Source: Gammaproteobacteria bacterium
Lineage (GTDB): Bacteria > Pseudomonadota > Gammaproteobacteria > CAIRSR01
NCBI GenBank assembly: GCA_963575655.1
Contig: CAUYTY010000195.1
Span: 30,421-94,420 of the forward strand
Reading direction: 5' to 3'
DNA: 64,000 nt
The position numbers and the translations under genes are program-made. The notes below the pieces were generated by a model. That model ran no database searches, was not told the origin of the DNA, and saw nothing but the letters and a program-made list of their open reading frames with translations. This document shows, one piece after another, positions 34,008 to 42,650 of the stretch. Positions within the stretch are counted from its first letter, which is position 1, and each line of letters starts with the position of its first letter.

Positions 34008-34971
34008 GTCCCACCTCTTTTATGGAAGCGTTGCTGAACGGAGTGGCGGAGAGCGGATTATTAATCTCGCCGAAGATGGTCTCTAGATCACGTCGTTCTG
34101 GTTGCAAGCGATAGAGTTTTAGCCCGCCTTTCAACACTGCCTGGGCCACGAGGGGGGCGGTGGTCACGGGATCGGCCATCTCTAGGGCATATTGGTGCCG
34201 ACCGTCGCTGCTACCGGGTAGGTAGCGGATGGTACGGACCCCTGCGACCTCTTTGAGCAGGGCCTCAGCCCTTTCTGGTCCGGCATCTACCCCCACCACC
34301 AGGTGCTGGGCGCTATCGAGGTCGCTCAGACGTGCATCTAGGGCCAGCTTACCGTTACGGATGATCAAGACGCGGTCGCACATCGCCTCAACCTCGTGAA
34401 GAATGTGTGTAGAGAGCAGCACGATGGCGTTTTTGGCGAGTTCGCGAATCAGCGAGCGCATGTGTTGGATCTGCGTGGGGTCCAACCCATTGGTGGGTTC
34501 GTCGAGGATGAGGATATTGGGTTCATGCAAGATGGCCTGGGCGACCCCGACCCGTTGCCGGTAGCCGCGTGAGAGGGTCCCAATTGGGTCAGCGGCCTTG
34601 GACTCCAGCTCGGTACGGGTAATAGCGTGGCGTATCGCCGTAAGTCGTTGACTTTCCAGGATACCGTGCATCCCGGCTTGGTATTCTAGAAAGTCGATCA
34701 CCGTCATCTCGGGATACAGTGGACAATTCTCGGGCAGATAGCCGATGAGACGTTGTGCGGCGCGACGCTGTCCGGCCAGGTCGCGCCCCTCTAGGGTGAT
34801 GCGTCCACCGGAAGGCTCCAGAAAACCGGTGAGCACCTTCATGATGGTGGTCTTCCCGGCTCCATTATGGCCCAGCAACCCCACGACTTCGCCGCGCTGC
34901 ATCTCAAACGAGACCCCATCCACGGCCTTGAAGTCGCCATAGCTGCGCGTCAAATGTTCTACTTTAATCAT
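34000..34971 (-). CDS. ABC transporter ATP-binding protein (GldA-like)
   Basis: ATPase of 323 aa energising the fused permease encoded next. Walker A is GHNGAGKTT near residues 34-42, the signature is LSRGYRQRVG, and Walker B with its catalytic Glu is ILILDEPTNGLDP; the H-loop is in LSTHIL. The C-terminal 90 residues are a regulatory extension typical of the CcmA/NatA/GldA group. It is the first gene of a three-gene minus-strand operon (ATPase, permease-GldG, DUF4340) with overlapping or abutting ends. The 260 bp upstream contains no gene and should carry the operon promoter. Confidence 0.93.
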   Translation of the reverse strand: MIKVEHLTRSYGDFKAVDGVSFEMQRGEVVGLLGHNGAGKTTIMKVLTGFLEPSGGRITLEGRDLAGQRRAAQRLIGYLPENCPLYPEMTVIDFLEYQAGMHGILESQRLTAIRHAITRTELESKAADPIGTLSRGYRQRVGVAQAILHEPNILILDEPTNGLDPTQIQHMRSLIRELAKNAIVLLSTHILHEVEAMCDRVLIIRNGKLALDARLSDLDSAQHLVVGVDAGPERAEALLKEVAGVRTIRYLPGSSDGRHQYALEMADPVTTAPLVAQAVLKGGLKLYRLQPERRDLETIFGEINNPLSATPFSNASIKEVGHV

Positions 34972-35232
34972 GCCAACCTCTTGAGAGTGTTAATATTTCT
35001 CTGAAATATCGGGTAACCTCGAGACCTCTTGGGAGGTGCAAAACGTTCGCTATGACTCGCCATCCGCCGGAAAGTTCACCGGGAAGGAAGAGACGTTCTG
35101 CTGTTCCTAAACCCTGGACAAACTTAATACCTTCGCCATTAAGAGGATGTCCGGCACAGAACTTGCCTTATTTATGATTTGGGTTTTCTTCGTCAGTCCA
35201 ATCTACGCGCTTACTCTGACCCCGTTATTCCA

Positions 35233-37029
35233 TTAAGGGGTAACCCCAAAGACTCGTAACGCTACCAACGCTTCCTCACCAGCTTTTTCTTCGACCGGTA
35301 CTTCTGCTGCCCCTTTTGCAGCTCGACCCTTAAATGCCCGCCACAAACTCTCGCCATTCCAATCCTCGGTAGCGCGTGCGTAGAGCGCCCGATCTAATTC
35401 GCCGATGGCTAATCCCAGAGGAACGTTAACCCGCGCCGCCAGTGCGGTAAGACTGGTGGGCGGATGCTGCGGCCATTGGAACTGTCCCCAGGCGAGCAAA
35501 GCAGTCTTGGCCGTTTGGCGGTCACTGGTGTGACAACTCTGCTCTAGGCGTCGTTCGGCCTGGCGACGATTTGCCACCAGTGGCGAGGATGTATTCGGGC
35601 TGGGCGGGTGACCGTGGTGTTGACGCCACCAAGCAAGGGCAGTGACTGCCCAGCCAAGCGCTAACGCAAAGGCCAACCACTGCCAGATACCAACAGTCGG
35701 GACAGGCGTGGCAGAAATCGAGGCTGCGAGGATGGGATCAGCAGGATGGGATTCCGTAGCGGGTAGCGGAGTTGGCGTGGGTATTGCCGCTGGAGCAGGC
35801 ACCACCGGTGATGGTGCTACCTGCTGCACCCCCAGCACAACTTCGATGGTACTGGCCGGTAGGCGGGCAACCTCGGGACGGTCGGTAGCAGTGTTCCACC
35901 AAGGGATCTCGATGGGTGGCAGAGTAAAACGACCGGGTTGGGTCGGGATGAGGGCAACCTTTTCCTGACGAGTACCGGTAACACCGTTACTATCGCGATT
36001 GTCGGTAAGAGTTGGCTGGTCTGGGTACTGTTTGACCCCATCCGGGCCAGCACCGTTTATAACCGGCAGTTGTGCGGCGGTAAGACCGTCGGTAATGAGG
36101 GCGAGGGTACGGGTTACCGGTTCACCGACCACAAATTTGGGCGGTTCCAGCGACCAATGCTGCGCCAATTGCAGGTTGCGAGCCGGTAGCCACTGCCCCT
36201 TGGTCGCATCAAGTGGAACCGATTTCACGGTCAGATCCAACGAGGGGGAATGCACTCGTCGCGGACGAGCATTTTGATCGAACGGATCCAACATGAAGAA
36301 GTTGTTCCTATTGCTCCGGCTACGTTCGATCACACTGCCATCGAATAGCACTGGGCTAATAGTCAGTGGGCCACTCTTCTGCGGATAGAGCGCGTAACGT
36401 CGTTCGACCACTGCGTAGCGTCGACCATCGCGGCTAGTCTGGTACTCACTGCCGTCACCGAGTCGTTCCACCACCAGATCACCGTCGTTAGCCTTCGGGT
36501 CGGACAGGCTGCTACCGGGACCAAGCTCCACGGTACGAAATAGACGCACGGTATAAACCACCTGTTGTTGGACATAGACAGTGCGCGGTTCAACGCTCAC
36601 CTCGATAAATAGGTCGCCGCCCTGCTGGGTAGCCAGCGCCGGTCGATCGGCAGTGACCGTAAGATCAATGGGGCGACTCTGCTCACTGCCAACGCTAATA
36701 GCAGGAATACGTAATTGACCAGCGCGTTTGGGAATCAGGGTAAAATGCCACTGAACCTTACGACTGGAACGACCGTTGATAATCTGCAGCGAGGTACTTT
36801 GGCTACGTCCACGAATATCAAAATCAGTGGCAAGTTCCGTAAGATTGGGCTCGTCGTCTGCGCTGCCCTCTACCTCCAGAGTCAGGGTAAAACTTTCATC
36901 CATCCCCACCGGATTGCGATCCACTTGCGCCTCTACCATGGCCTGGACATTACTCCAAACCGCCATCCCCATAAATAATCCAAACAGTGTAAGCCAGTGG
37001 CCGAATCGATTTCTGTACGACATTACCAT
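35233..37029 (-). CDS. batD: BatD-family periplasmic protein
   Basis: BatD/oxygen-tolerance family protein of 598 aa. It has a signal peptide (LTLFGLFMGMAVWSNVQA) and then immunoglobulin-like beta domains (VDRNPVGMDESFTLTLEVEG, LIPKRAGQLRIPAISVG, LYPQKSGPLTISPV). A proline/threonine linker precedes a membrane helix near 455-472 (WQWLAFALALGWAVTALAWW), followed by a cytoplasmic tail. It is expected to work with BatA and BatB VWA proteins in the inner membrane. Its partners are encoded 16.7 kb away on the same strand, and the end of batB is partly duplicated just upstream of its ATG. The start sequence ATGGTAATG also exists at the batB end, showing that the two genes once overlapped. Confidence 0.9.
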   Translation of the reverse strand: MVMSYRNRFGHWLTLFGLFMGMAVWSNVQAMVEAQVDRNPVGMDESFTLTLEVEGSADDEPNLTELATDFDIRGRSQSTSLQIINGRSSRKVQWHFTLIPKRAGQLRIPAISVGSEQSRPIDLTVTADRPALATQQGGDLFIEVSVEPRTVYVQQQVVYTVRLFRTVELGPGSSLSDPKANDGDLVVERLGDGSEYQTSRDGRRYAVVERRYALYPQKSGPLTISPVLFDGSVIERSRSNRNNFFMLDPFDQNARPRRVHSPSLDLTVKSVPLDATKGQWLPARNLQLAQHWSLEPPKFVVGEPVTRTLALITDGLTAAQLPVINGAGPDGVKQYPDQPTLTDNRDSNGVTGTRQEKVALIPTQPGRFTLPPIEIPWWNTATDRPEVARLPASTIEVVLGVQQVAPSPVVPAPAAIPTPTPLPATESHPADPILAASISATPVPTVGIWQWLAFALALGWAVTALAWWRQHHGHPPSPNTSSPLVANRRQAERRLEQSCHTSDRQTAKTALLAWGQFQWPQHPPTSLTALAARVNVPLGLAIGELDRALYARATEDWNGESLWRAFKGRAAKGAAEVPVEEKAGEEALVALRVFGVTP

Positions 37030-37075
37030 GATTGCTGCTCGCCCCCTTGCGACGTAGGGTTGATTACGGTGTTGA
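37018..37075. repeat. Left direct repeat of the bat-operon insertion
   Basis: About 55 bp closely matching 53788-53845 in the same orientation (CATTACCATG[A/G]TTGCTGC, then CTCGCCCCCTTGCGACG, then GTTGATTACG). Read on the minus strand it is a decayed copy of the last codons of batB running into the batD start; one inserted base breaks the batB frame. With its partner copy it brackets 16.7 kb of inserted DNA. Confidence 0.85.
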
Positions 37076-37177
37076 ATTATAAGGTATGTATAACCAGTTC
37101 TTGGAAGAAAAGTCTGTACCTTTCAAGTCCCCCTTTCCATTTGTATCAACCTGGCGTTTGCGGAGGAAAGGCAATTT

Positions 37178-37377
37178 CTATTTTTGCGAGAGTAACTGGC
37201 AAAACAGATTCAGATTGCCGAAGATTACCGCACTGGGCAAACGGCTGAACAGCCGTAACGGCCAACCACCCCAACCTTTGGGACCACAAGTGAAAATGGC
37301 GTCGCACCACTTGCCCGATGCGCTACAGCGATAGTTTTCGCCGACGGCAAGTTCCTGGTCTGTAGGGACCACCAGCA
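37178..37377 (-). CDS. Possible small cysteine-containing hypothetical protein or gene fragment
   Basis: Frame of 66 aa starting MLVVPTDQELAVGENY and including RCSASGKWCDAIFTCGP, ending in a hydrophobic tail. The ATG lies inside the left terminal repeat of the element at 37368-37568, and the frame is open upstream through that element. Composition is protein-like, with paired cysteines, but the family is not recognised. It could be the 3' part of a gene cut by the insertion of the palindromic element. Confidence 0.3.
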
Positions 37378-37568
37378 TAAAGTTGCGCACCCACAGTTTT
37401 GAAGTGGTTGGATGTGTGTTGGTTGGAGGGTAAGAAGAATTCTGCTCCAAGGGGGCACCATCTTCTAGCCCGGGGTTGTGGCATGAATGCCGCAACCCCG
37501 GATAGAAGATGATGCCCCCTTGGAGTAACCACTCATAACGTGAGGGTGCACAACTTTATGCTGGTGGT
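37368..37568. repeat. Family D palindromic element (MITE-like)
   Basis: A 201-bp element with 25-bp terminal inverted repeats at 37368-37392 and 37544-37568 (one mismatch), starting ACCACCAGCATAAAGTTG. Inside, a near-perfect inverted repeat starts CTCCAAGGGGGCACCATC and its arms meet around GGCATGAATGCC. No second copy was noticed in the window. It sits inside the bat island near its left edge. Downstream DNA to 37794 has a small hairpin and no gene. Confidence 0.7.
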
Positions 37569-37740
37569 TGTCTAATGCGCATTAACTATTTCTCATATGG
37601 GATAAAGCATTTCGTACTTGCGTTACGTAGTACTCAGAATATTTTCGTTCTGAAATATTTCGGCCAATAGTCAAAAGACTCCATTGACCATTCAGAACCA
37701 CCGAAATAATAAAAGTTTCCATTGTTGTTTGTTTCCTATT

Positions 37741-37767
37741 ATTACCGAAAAATGCAATTTCGGTAAT
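37741..37767. terminator. Hairpin downstream of the decayed REC-PAS gene
   Basis: ATTACCGAAA and TTTCGGTAAT form a perfect 10-bp stem with a 7-nt loop, 27 bp past the pseudogene stop on the minus strand. There is no clear U-tract, so it is a weak terminator candidate. Confidence 0.4.
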
Positions 37768-37794
37768 GCTGTTGATGGATTTTGTTTTACCAGT

Positions 37795-38421
37795 TTAGAG
37801 AACCTCCCGAAATATGTCGTTAATTGGGGGCGTTGATGGCAAACTTAATTCCTTCATTTTGCGTCTAATAGCTTCTCTGGCAGGGTATCCAAAAATATGC
37901 TCAACGGAATTATTCCAGAACGAAATATATTCGTCTTGGTTTATTATAAATGATCGCATCATGTATTACGGAAATGGCTGACGTATATATTTGTATGAGT
38001 TCCTTCAAGTGCTTGTTATAAGTTTCAACATTTTTACGCAAAATTTCCCTTTCGAATAGATTACGAATACGATGTTTAGCGATTCCAGTGTTGATTGGTT
38101 TGTTGATATATTCTGCTGCGCCAAGAGATAAACCAGTACTTTCTGCATCAAGTTCATCATGGCAGTGATGAAAATTATCGGGATTTCTTTGAAGTGAGGA
38201 TTCCACCTTGAATCGTCGGCAGGTCTCAAAACCATTCATTTCCGGCATCATCACATCAAGAAGGATAAGATCGGATAGGGATTTCTTTGCTAATCCCAAA
38301 CCCCTCACGCCAGTAGTGACGATCTTTATTTGGAATTCATTTGCTAGCTGTGCACTTAGGATCATCAGATTGTTTGGGTTATCGTCGATAACACAAAATT
38401 GTTTGTGTGTTGCTCTGTCAT
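37795..38421 (-). pseudogene. Frameshifted receiver-PAS protein
   Basis: Remains of a response-regulator-like gene. Reading from the ATG at 38421, one frameshift is needed to enter the receiver (FCVIDDNPNNLMILSAQL) and others in the middle, where SRW..PHFKEIPIIFITAM and ESTGLSLGAAEYINKPIN lie in different frames. A last shift enters a PAS-like segment (NQDEYISFWNNSVEHIFGYP). The phospho-acceptor motif DLILLDVMMPEMNG is intact. At least three frame breaks make a functional product unlikely. It stands alone in the island and is AT-richer than its neighbours. Confidence 0.75.
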
Positions 38422-38820
38422 GTGATTTTCTCTAATTTTATTACATCTTACGGTTCTGAATATACCACTCACCAAATAGTAAGTAGTCACATCGGAACCC
38501 GCCTTTTCGTGGCCAATGATTTATGAGATCCTTGGCCTTCTTGATGAATTTCTTACAATACCTGCTAAACCACGGGCAAAGGCGAGTTGACGCGGCCAAG
38601 TGAGGCTACTTGCCTAACGATGGCGTCAATGGAGATTGGTTCTGGGATTTGCGGAAGCCATTTGGCGTTGGTGTATGGATAGTCTCCGTATTACGTATAC
38701 CCGGTACGACAGGTACGACAGACACACGAACGGCGATTGCAACACTATATCAACGGAGAGCGAATTATCCTCAGTCCATGCGTGCCATAATTACTTATAA
38801 GCATGTTAGAGGAAGCAGAA
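38422..38820. other. Intergenic region with decayed minus-strand coding traces
   Basis: About 400 bp without an intact gene. Minus-strand translation gives protein-like pieces in different frames (NAKWLPQIPEPISIDAIVRQ near 38690-38590, then KKFIKKAKDLINHWPRKGG near 38560-38500). They could be the end of a transposase or another broken gene; the family is not certain. The far right part is the 3' side of the NtrC-type gene. Confidence 0.25.
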
Positions 38821-40221
38821 TCAGGGACAATCTTCGCATTTCAGGTTGTATTTTTGGATACGGTAACGCAATGTCTGACGCGTAACGCCCAGTAAGCGCG
38901 CGGTTGCGGCCACGTTGCAGTTCGTACGCTGCAGTGCATTGCGGATGATATAGCTTTCCATATCATCGAGAGACACACTGCCGTCCAACGGCAGCCAAAG
39001 GCAATTCGGATCCTCGGTCTTGGCGAGGGGTGAGGTGATACCACTTGTCTGGAGTTGTAGCCATTGTGCTGGAAATATTTTGTCCTCAGAAAGTAATACG
39101 CAACGCTCGACGACATTGCGAAGTTCACGCACGTTGCCAGGCCAAGGATAAGCCAACATCCTTGCCCATACGGCATCAGAAATGATCTTGACACGCTTGC
39201 CCGCCTTAGCGTTGAATTCGGTCACGAACAACGGCACCAAATCCTGCAGATCATCGAGACGCTCGCGTAGAGGTGGCATTTCCAGACGGAAGACGCTAAT
39301 GCGATGAAACAGGTCTCCGCGAAAGTTGTCTTTCTTCACCCATTCAGCCAGATTACGGTTGGTTGCTGTAATGATGCGAACATCGACGGTTACTTCCTCA
39401 GTTCCTCCCAGACGGCGAAAGCGGCGATCCTCGATCACCTTTAGCAGCTTCGCCTGCATATCGAGATTCAATTCGCCGATTTCATCGAGAAACAACGTAC
39501 CACCGTGTGCCTGTTCCACCAAACCGCGACGACGGCTGCGGGCGCCAGTGAATGCTCCCGGTTCTGCCCCGAACAGTTCAGATTCGATCAACTCTCGCGG
39601 TAGCGCCGCGCAATTGACCTCCACCATGGGACCCTGACTATACCTTCCGTTATGGTGAAGGATGCGTGCGGCCATGCCCTTACCAGTGCCGGTTTCGCCG
39701 CTCAACAACAGCGCACTGAAGGGAACCTGTGCCAGCCTAGCTAGCATGTCGCGCAAAGCCACGGTAATGCTGCTACGTCCAAGAAAAGCCTCTGGAGAGA
39801 AGATCCGGTTCTGCTCGGCCACTTGGTCCTGAAGCCGCAACTGAATGTGCGCACTGCGTGCCGCGCCAGTAACCACCAAATCGAGGCGTGCCGGATCGCA
39901 CGGCTTTTCCAGAAAATCATACGCACCCAACCGTAGTGCCCGAACCGAATCGGCTATCCCGCCGTAACCAGTGAGAAAAACCCATTCTCCGATTGGTGAC
40001 CGATTCCTTGCCTCTTCCAGCAAATCTAGGGCGTTACCGTCCGGCAGACTCATATCGGAGAGTACTACTAGTGGTTCCTTACACTGGGTAACCAAAGCGT
40101 CGCGCGCCTCTGCGATGCTACGCACAAGCCGGACATCCCAGCCATTGCGACGGAAATGGCGGACGAGTTCGTCACCGAACAAAGGCTCATCTTCAATAAT
40201 CAGAAGAATTGCGTTAGTCAC
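38821..40221 (-). CDS. NtrC-family sigma-54-dependent response regulator
   Basis: Transcription activator of 466 aa from the GTG at 40221, which overlaps the kinase stop codon; the longer frame to 40260 lies inside the kinase gene. The receiver domain has Asp56 in LSDMSLPDG. The AAA+ domain has Walker A GETGTGKG, the sigma-54-contacting GAFTGA loop, Walker B GGTLFLDEIGEL, and RIITATNRN. The C-terminal Fis-type helix-turn-helix is NVAATARLLGVTRQTLRYRI. It pairs with the kinase gene just upstream. A sigma-54-like promoter lies in front of the divergent Usp operon, which is the obvious nearby target. Confidence 0.93.
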   Translation of the reverse strand: MTNAILLIIEDEPLFGDELVRHFRRNGWDVRLVRSIAEARDALVTQCKEPLVVLSDMSLPDGNALDLLEEARNRSPIGEWVFLTGYGGIADSVRALRLGAYDFLEKPCDPARLDLVVTGAARSAHIQLRLQDQVAEQNRIFSPEAFLGRSSITVALRDMLARLAQVPFSALLLSGETGTGKGMAARILHHNGRYSQGPMVEVNCAALPRELIESELFGAEPGAFTGARSRRRGLVEQAHGGTLFLDEIGELNLDMQAKLLKVIEDRRFRRLGGTEEVTVDVRIITATNRNLAEWVKKDNFRGDLFHRISVFRLEMPPLRERLDDLQDLVPLFVTEFNAKAGKRVKIISDAVWARMLAYPWPGNVRELRNVVERCVLLSEDKIFPAQWLQLQTSGITSPLAKTEDPNCLWLPLDGSVSLDDMESYIIRNALQRTNCNVAATARLLGVTRQTLRYRIQKYNLKCEDCP

Positions 40222-41650
40222 AATGAGCACCACACGGCAGTATAAGGGTAACGCAGGCACCGTAGGGCTTGCGGTTGGAAAGCTCTAACTTGCCTCCCAG
40301 GTCCCGGGCAAATCGGCGCACCATGGCCAGTCCTAGACCCGTACCGGAGCTACGTCCAGTCTTGAACACCTGGATACGCTCGTCAAGAAACTCCTTGGGA
40401 AATCCGGGGCCATCGTCGGACACCGACAGCCTCAATATGTCCGATACTTTGTCGGCCGCAATGGAAATGTTCCCTGGTCGCGTATCAAACGCATGAATGG
40501 CGTTCAGCACCAAATTTAGTAGTGCCTGTCGCAACTGGCTGTCTGGCAGTAGGCAATGGACATCGTCCGCGATAGTCGAGTGGATTTTCACCTGGGTTGG
40601 TGCCTGATAACACGCCAGTTCAATCAGTTCGTGCACGAGCAAAGCAAGGTTCACCCTGCGTAGAGCTTCCGGTGCTGACCGCACCTGGTCCAGTAAGCCC
40701 CTCAACAGTCGGCTGATTCGGTTCATTTCTGCAACGATTAGATCGATTCGCTCCACCACGACGGCACCGTCCAGGTCGTGCCGTAAATTGACAAGGGCCA
40801 TTTGTATGCCTGCTAGTGGATTGTGCAATTCGTGGGCAATATTGGCAGCGACTTCTCCAACAGCGGCAAGCCGTTCGGCTCGTGCCAGGCTTTGATGCTG
40901 CTCCAGCAGAGCTTGTGTCGCCGCACGAACTTCAGCCTGCAACGATTCGGCATAGAGCCGACGATCCTCTTCCAGCTTTCCCAGACGGGCAATCATCGTG
41001 TTGTAATTGTTAAATAGCGGCAGCAGCAACGGATCCACACGTTGGGTAGGTATTGGGCGTGGCTCTCCATCCGCCAGTCGCAGAAGGAGTTCCGTAAGAT
41101 TGTCGATGGGATTGAAAATCCGCCGTAGCAACAACCACAACGCGATCACCAACAGCATTGGCAATACGATCAAGGCCACGAGCGACACAAAAGATTCTGC
41201 CGCTGCATCACGACTTGTTGTGTCAAGCATCTTTGACACGGCATCGACTTCCGCATACGAAGTTTGTCGTAGGAGTTCCAACGCTGCGGCCAGACGTTCC
41301 CGCGCCGGCACACTTCCTCCGTTAAGCAATGCCTCGACTTGCTGCAACCGGGCCGCATTCTCTGAGACCAACAGAATGCCTGGCCTAGTCAGTGGCGACA
41401 CTACCCCACCGAGGCTCGTCAGCCATTCAGCCTGCAACGGTGTCGTGCCGGTGAAGTCCGCCACCTGTAGGTGTCTCATATCGAGACCAGCGTGCTGCAA
41501 AATGTGGGTGTACTCCACGCTACGCTGGATCATGTCAATACGTTGTTGGTTGCGCCAACTGAGAGTTGCTCGCATCCCTAAGGCAATGAGCAACGTGGCT
41601 ACGAATAGTGCAAAGGCAAGCTGCAGGTGCCGATAAAAGAGCGCCTTCAT
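40214..41650 (-). CDS. NtrB-like membrane sensor histidine kinase
   Basis: Kinase of 478 aa. Two membrane helices (about residues 9-28 and 157-178) bracket a helical periplasmic sensor of about 125 residues. A HAMP domain (about 180-232) precedes a short coiled coil. HisKA (VAANIAHELHNPLAGIQMAL, histidine near 277) is followed by an HATPase with NLVLNAIHAF, SDDGPGFP and GTGLGLAMVRRFA. The stop codon overlaps the GTG start of the NtrC-type regulator, so they are translationally coupled. The sensed signal is unknown; the sensor lacks PAS features. Confidence 0.92.
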   Translation of the reverse strand: MKALFYRHLQLAFALFVATLLIALGMRATLSWRNQQRIDMIQRSVEYTHILQHAGLDMRHLQVADFTGTTPLQAEWLTSLGGVVSPLTRPGILLVSENAARLQQVEALLNGGSVPARERLAAALELLRQTSYAEVDAVSKMLDTTSRDAAAESFVSLVALIVLPMLLVIALWLLLRRIFNPIDNLTELLLRLADGEPRPIPTQRVDPLLLPLFNNYNTMIARLGKLEEDRRLYAESLQAEVRAATQALLEQHQSLARAERLAAVGEVAANIAHELHNPLAGIQMALVNLRHDLDGAVVVERIDLIVAEMNRISRLLRGLLDQVRSAPEALRRVNLALLVHELIELACYQAPTQVKIHSTIADDVHCLLPDSQLRQALLNLVLNAIHAFDTRPGNISIAADKVSDILRLSVSDDGPGFPKEFLDERIQVFKTGRSSGTGLGLAMVRRFARDLGGKLELSNRKPYGACVTLILPCGAHCD

Positions 41651-42062
41651 GTCTGTACCGTAAACGGGTCTTGTGCCAAATCTGTCTTATAAACCGGTTG
41701 GCTTAAATCAACTAGCCAGGTTTCCGCGATGGCTGATTTCAGCCGATTACTTTTGGCACAAGCGCCAATGAATCGGAAAATTCTATTTCTTTTCATTATT
41801 TTACCGGTTTGGCACAGGAAATGCATATGTCAACGCAAGGATCTTGTGTAATTCCTATGGCATGTTTGCCTAGGGCGCATTCTGCCGTTGGGGAAGTGCA
41901 TTGAAAAATGCTATTGTCCCCTTCAAAAAGGATGGATAACAATTGAAGTCCCAGATGCGCCTATGTACCTGGATCCATTCGGGTCGCACGATGGCCTAGA
42001 CGAATTGCCATCCCGTGTGACGATAACATTTATTATAATTTTACTAATGGGGGAGATTATCC
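41651..42062. other. Divergent regulatory region between the two-component genes and the Usp operon
   Basis: About 410 bp without a gene. CTTGTGCCAAA (41670-41680) and TTTGGCACAAG (41752-41762) form an 11-bp inverted pair 71 bp apart. AAACCGGTTGG and TTTACCGGTTTGG flank them. The right part holds the sigma-54-like promoter. The repeated palindromic motifs are candidates for upstream activator sites of the NtrC-type protein; that is inference. Confidence 0.5.
41810..41825 (+). promoter_or_regulatory. Sigma-54-type promoter upstream of the Usp gene
   Basis: TGGCACAGGAAATGCA has the invariant GG and GC dinucleotides exactly 10 bases apart, as in the sigma-54 consensus TGGCAC-N5-TTGCA. It lies about 240 bp before the Usp ATG on the plus strand. 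An NtrC-family activator gene is divergent from it. Confidence 0.6.
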
Positions 42063-42650
42063 ATGGATAAACGCCTTCTGGTAGCAGTAAACGACAGCCT
42101 GATATCGAATGCGGCACTGCTAAAAGCTATTGAACTGGCTCGTGAAAATAATTTCGAACTACGCCTGGCGCATGTTGTCGATAACACCATCATACCTTGG
42201 GAGGAACAAGGAGTGACCCGACGCCAGCATGTGCTCAATACCCTTGCTCGTACCGGTGAGAGAATACTGCAGGATGCACAGGAAACAACTCGTCGGACAG
42301 GATGCCAGGCAAGCAGCGTTCAATTGGTTCGAGACCGTTGGTCCGAATCCATCGGCGAACTGATCGCGGCTGAAGCCAAAAACTGGGGTGCCGATCTAAT
42401 CGTCATAGGGAGCGAGAGATACCATCCGATTCGCCGCATACTTTTCAGCTCTGTCGATTCTGACCTCATGCGTGCTACGCCAATACCCGTGCTCCCAGTC
42501 ATCACCGTCAGCGGGTCAAAGCCACTGCATTCAAAAAGACATTTGAACAAGGATTTCGCACAAAGTCGAACTGGCCTGATAACCAAGGGCGGAATTAGTG
42601 TCGGCTTGCGATTTTTCGAAAGAAAACATACCTCGGGCATGCAAACGTGA
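42063..42650 (+). CDS. Universal stress protein family protein
   Basis: UspA-type protein of 195 aa. The alpha/beta fold starts RLLVAVNDSLISNAALLKAI. The usual ATP-binding loop near 118-140 reads IGSERYHPIRRILFSSVDSD, where the family G-x2-G-x9-G-S/T pattern is incomplete, so ATP binding is uncertain. About 45 extra residues follow the last Usp strand (VLPVITVS) and look unstructured and basic. The ATG has GGGGGAG upstream. The stop overlaps the GTG start of the DUF599 gene. The operon lies behind a sigma-54-like promoter. Confidence 0.85.
   Translation: MDKRLLVAVNDSLISNAALLKAIELARENNFELRLAHVVDNTIIPWEEQGVTRRQHVLNTLARTGERILQDAQETTRRTGCQASSVQLVRDRWSESIGELIAAEAKNWGADLIVIGSERYHPIRRILFSSVDSDLMRATPIPVLPVITVSGSKPLHSKRHLNKDFAQSRTGLITKGGISVGLRFFERKHTSGMQT

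Noticed and set aside
40222..40260. Upstream extension of the NtrC-type regulator
   Set aside because: The extra 13 codons lie within the kinase gene; the GTG at 40221 overlapping the kinase stop is the natural coupled start.
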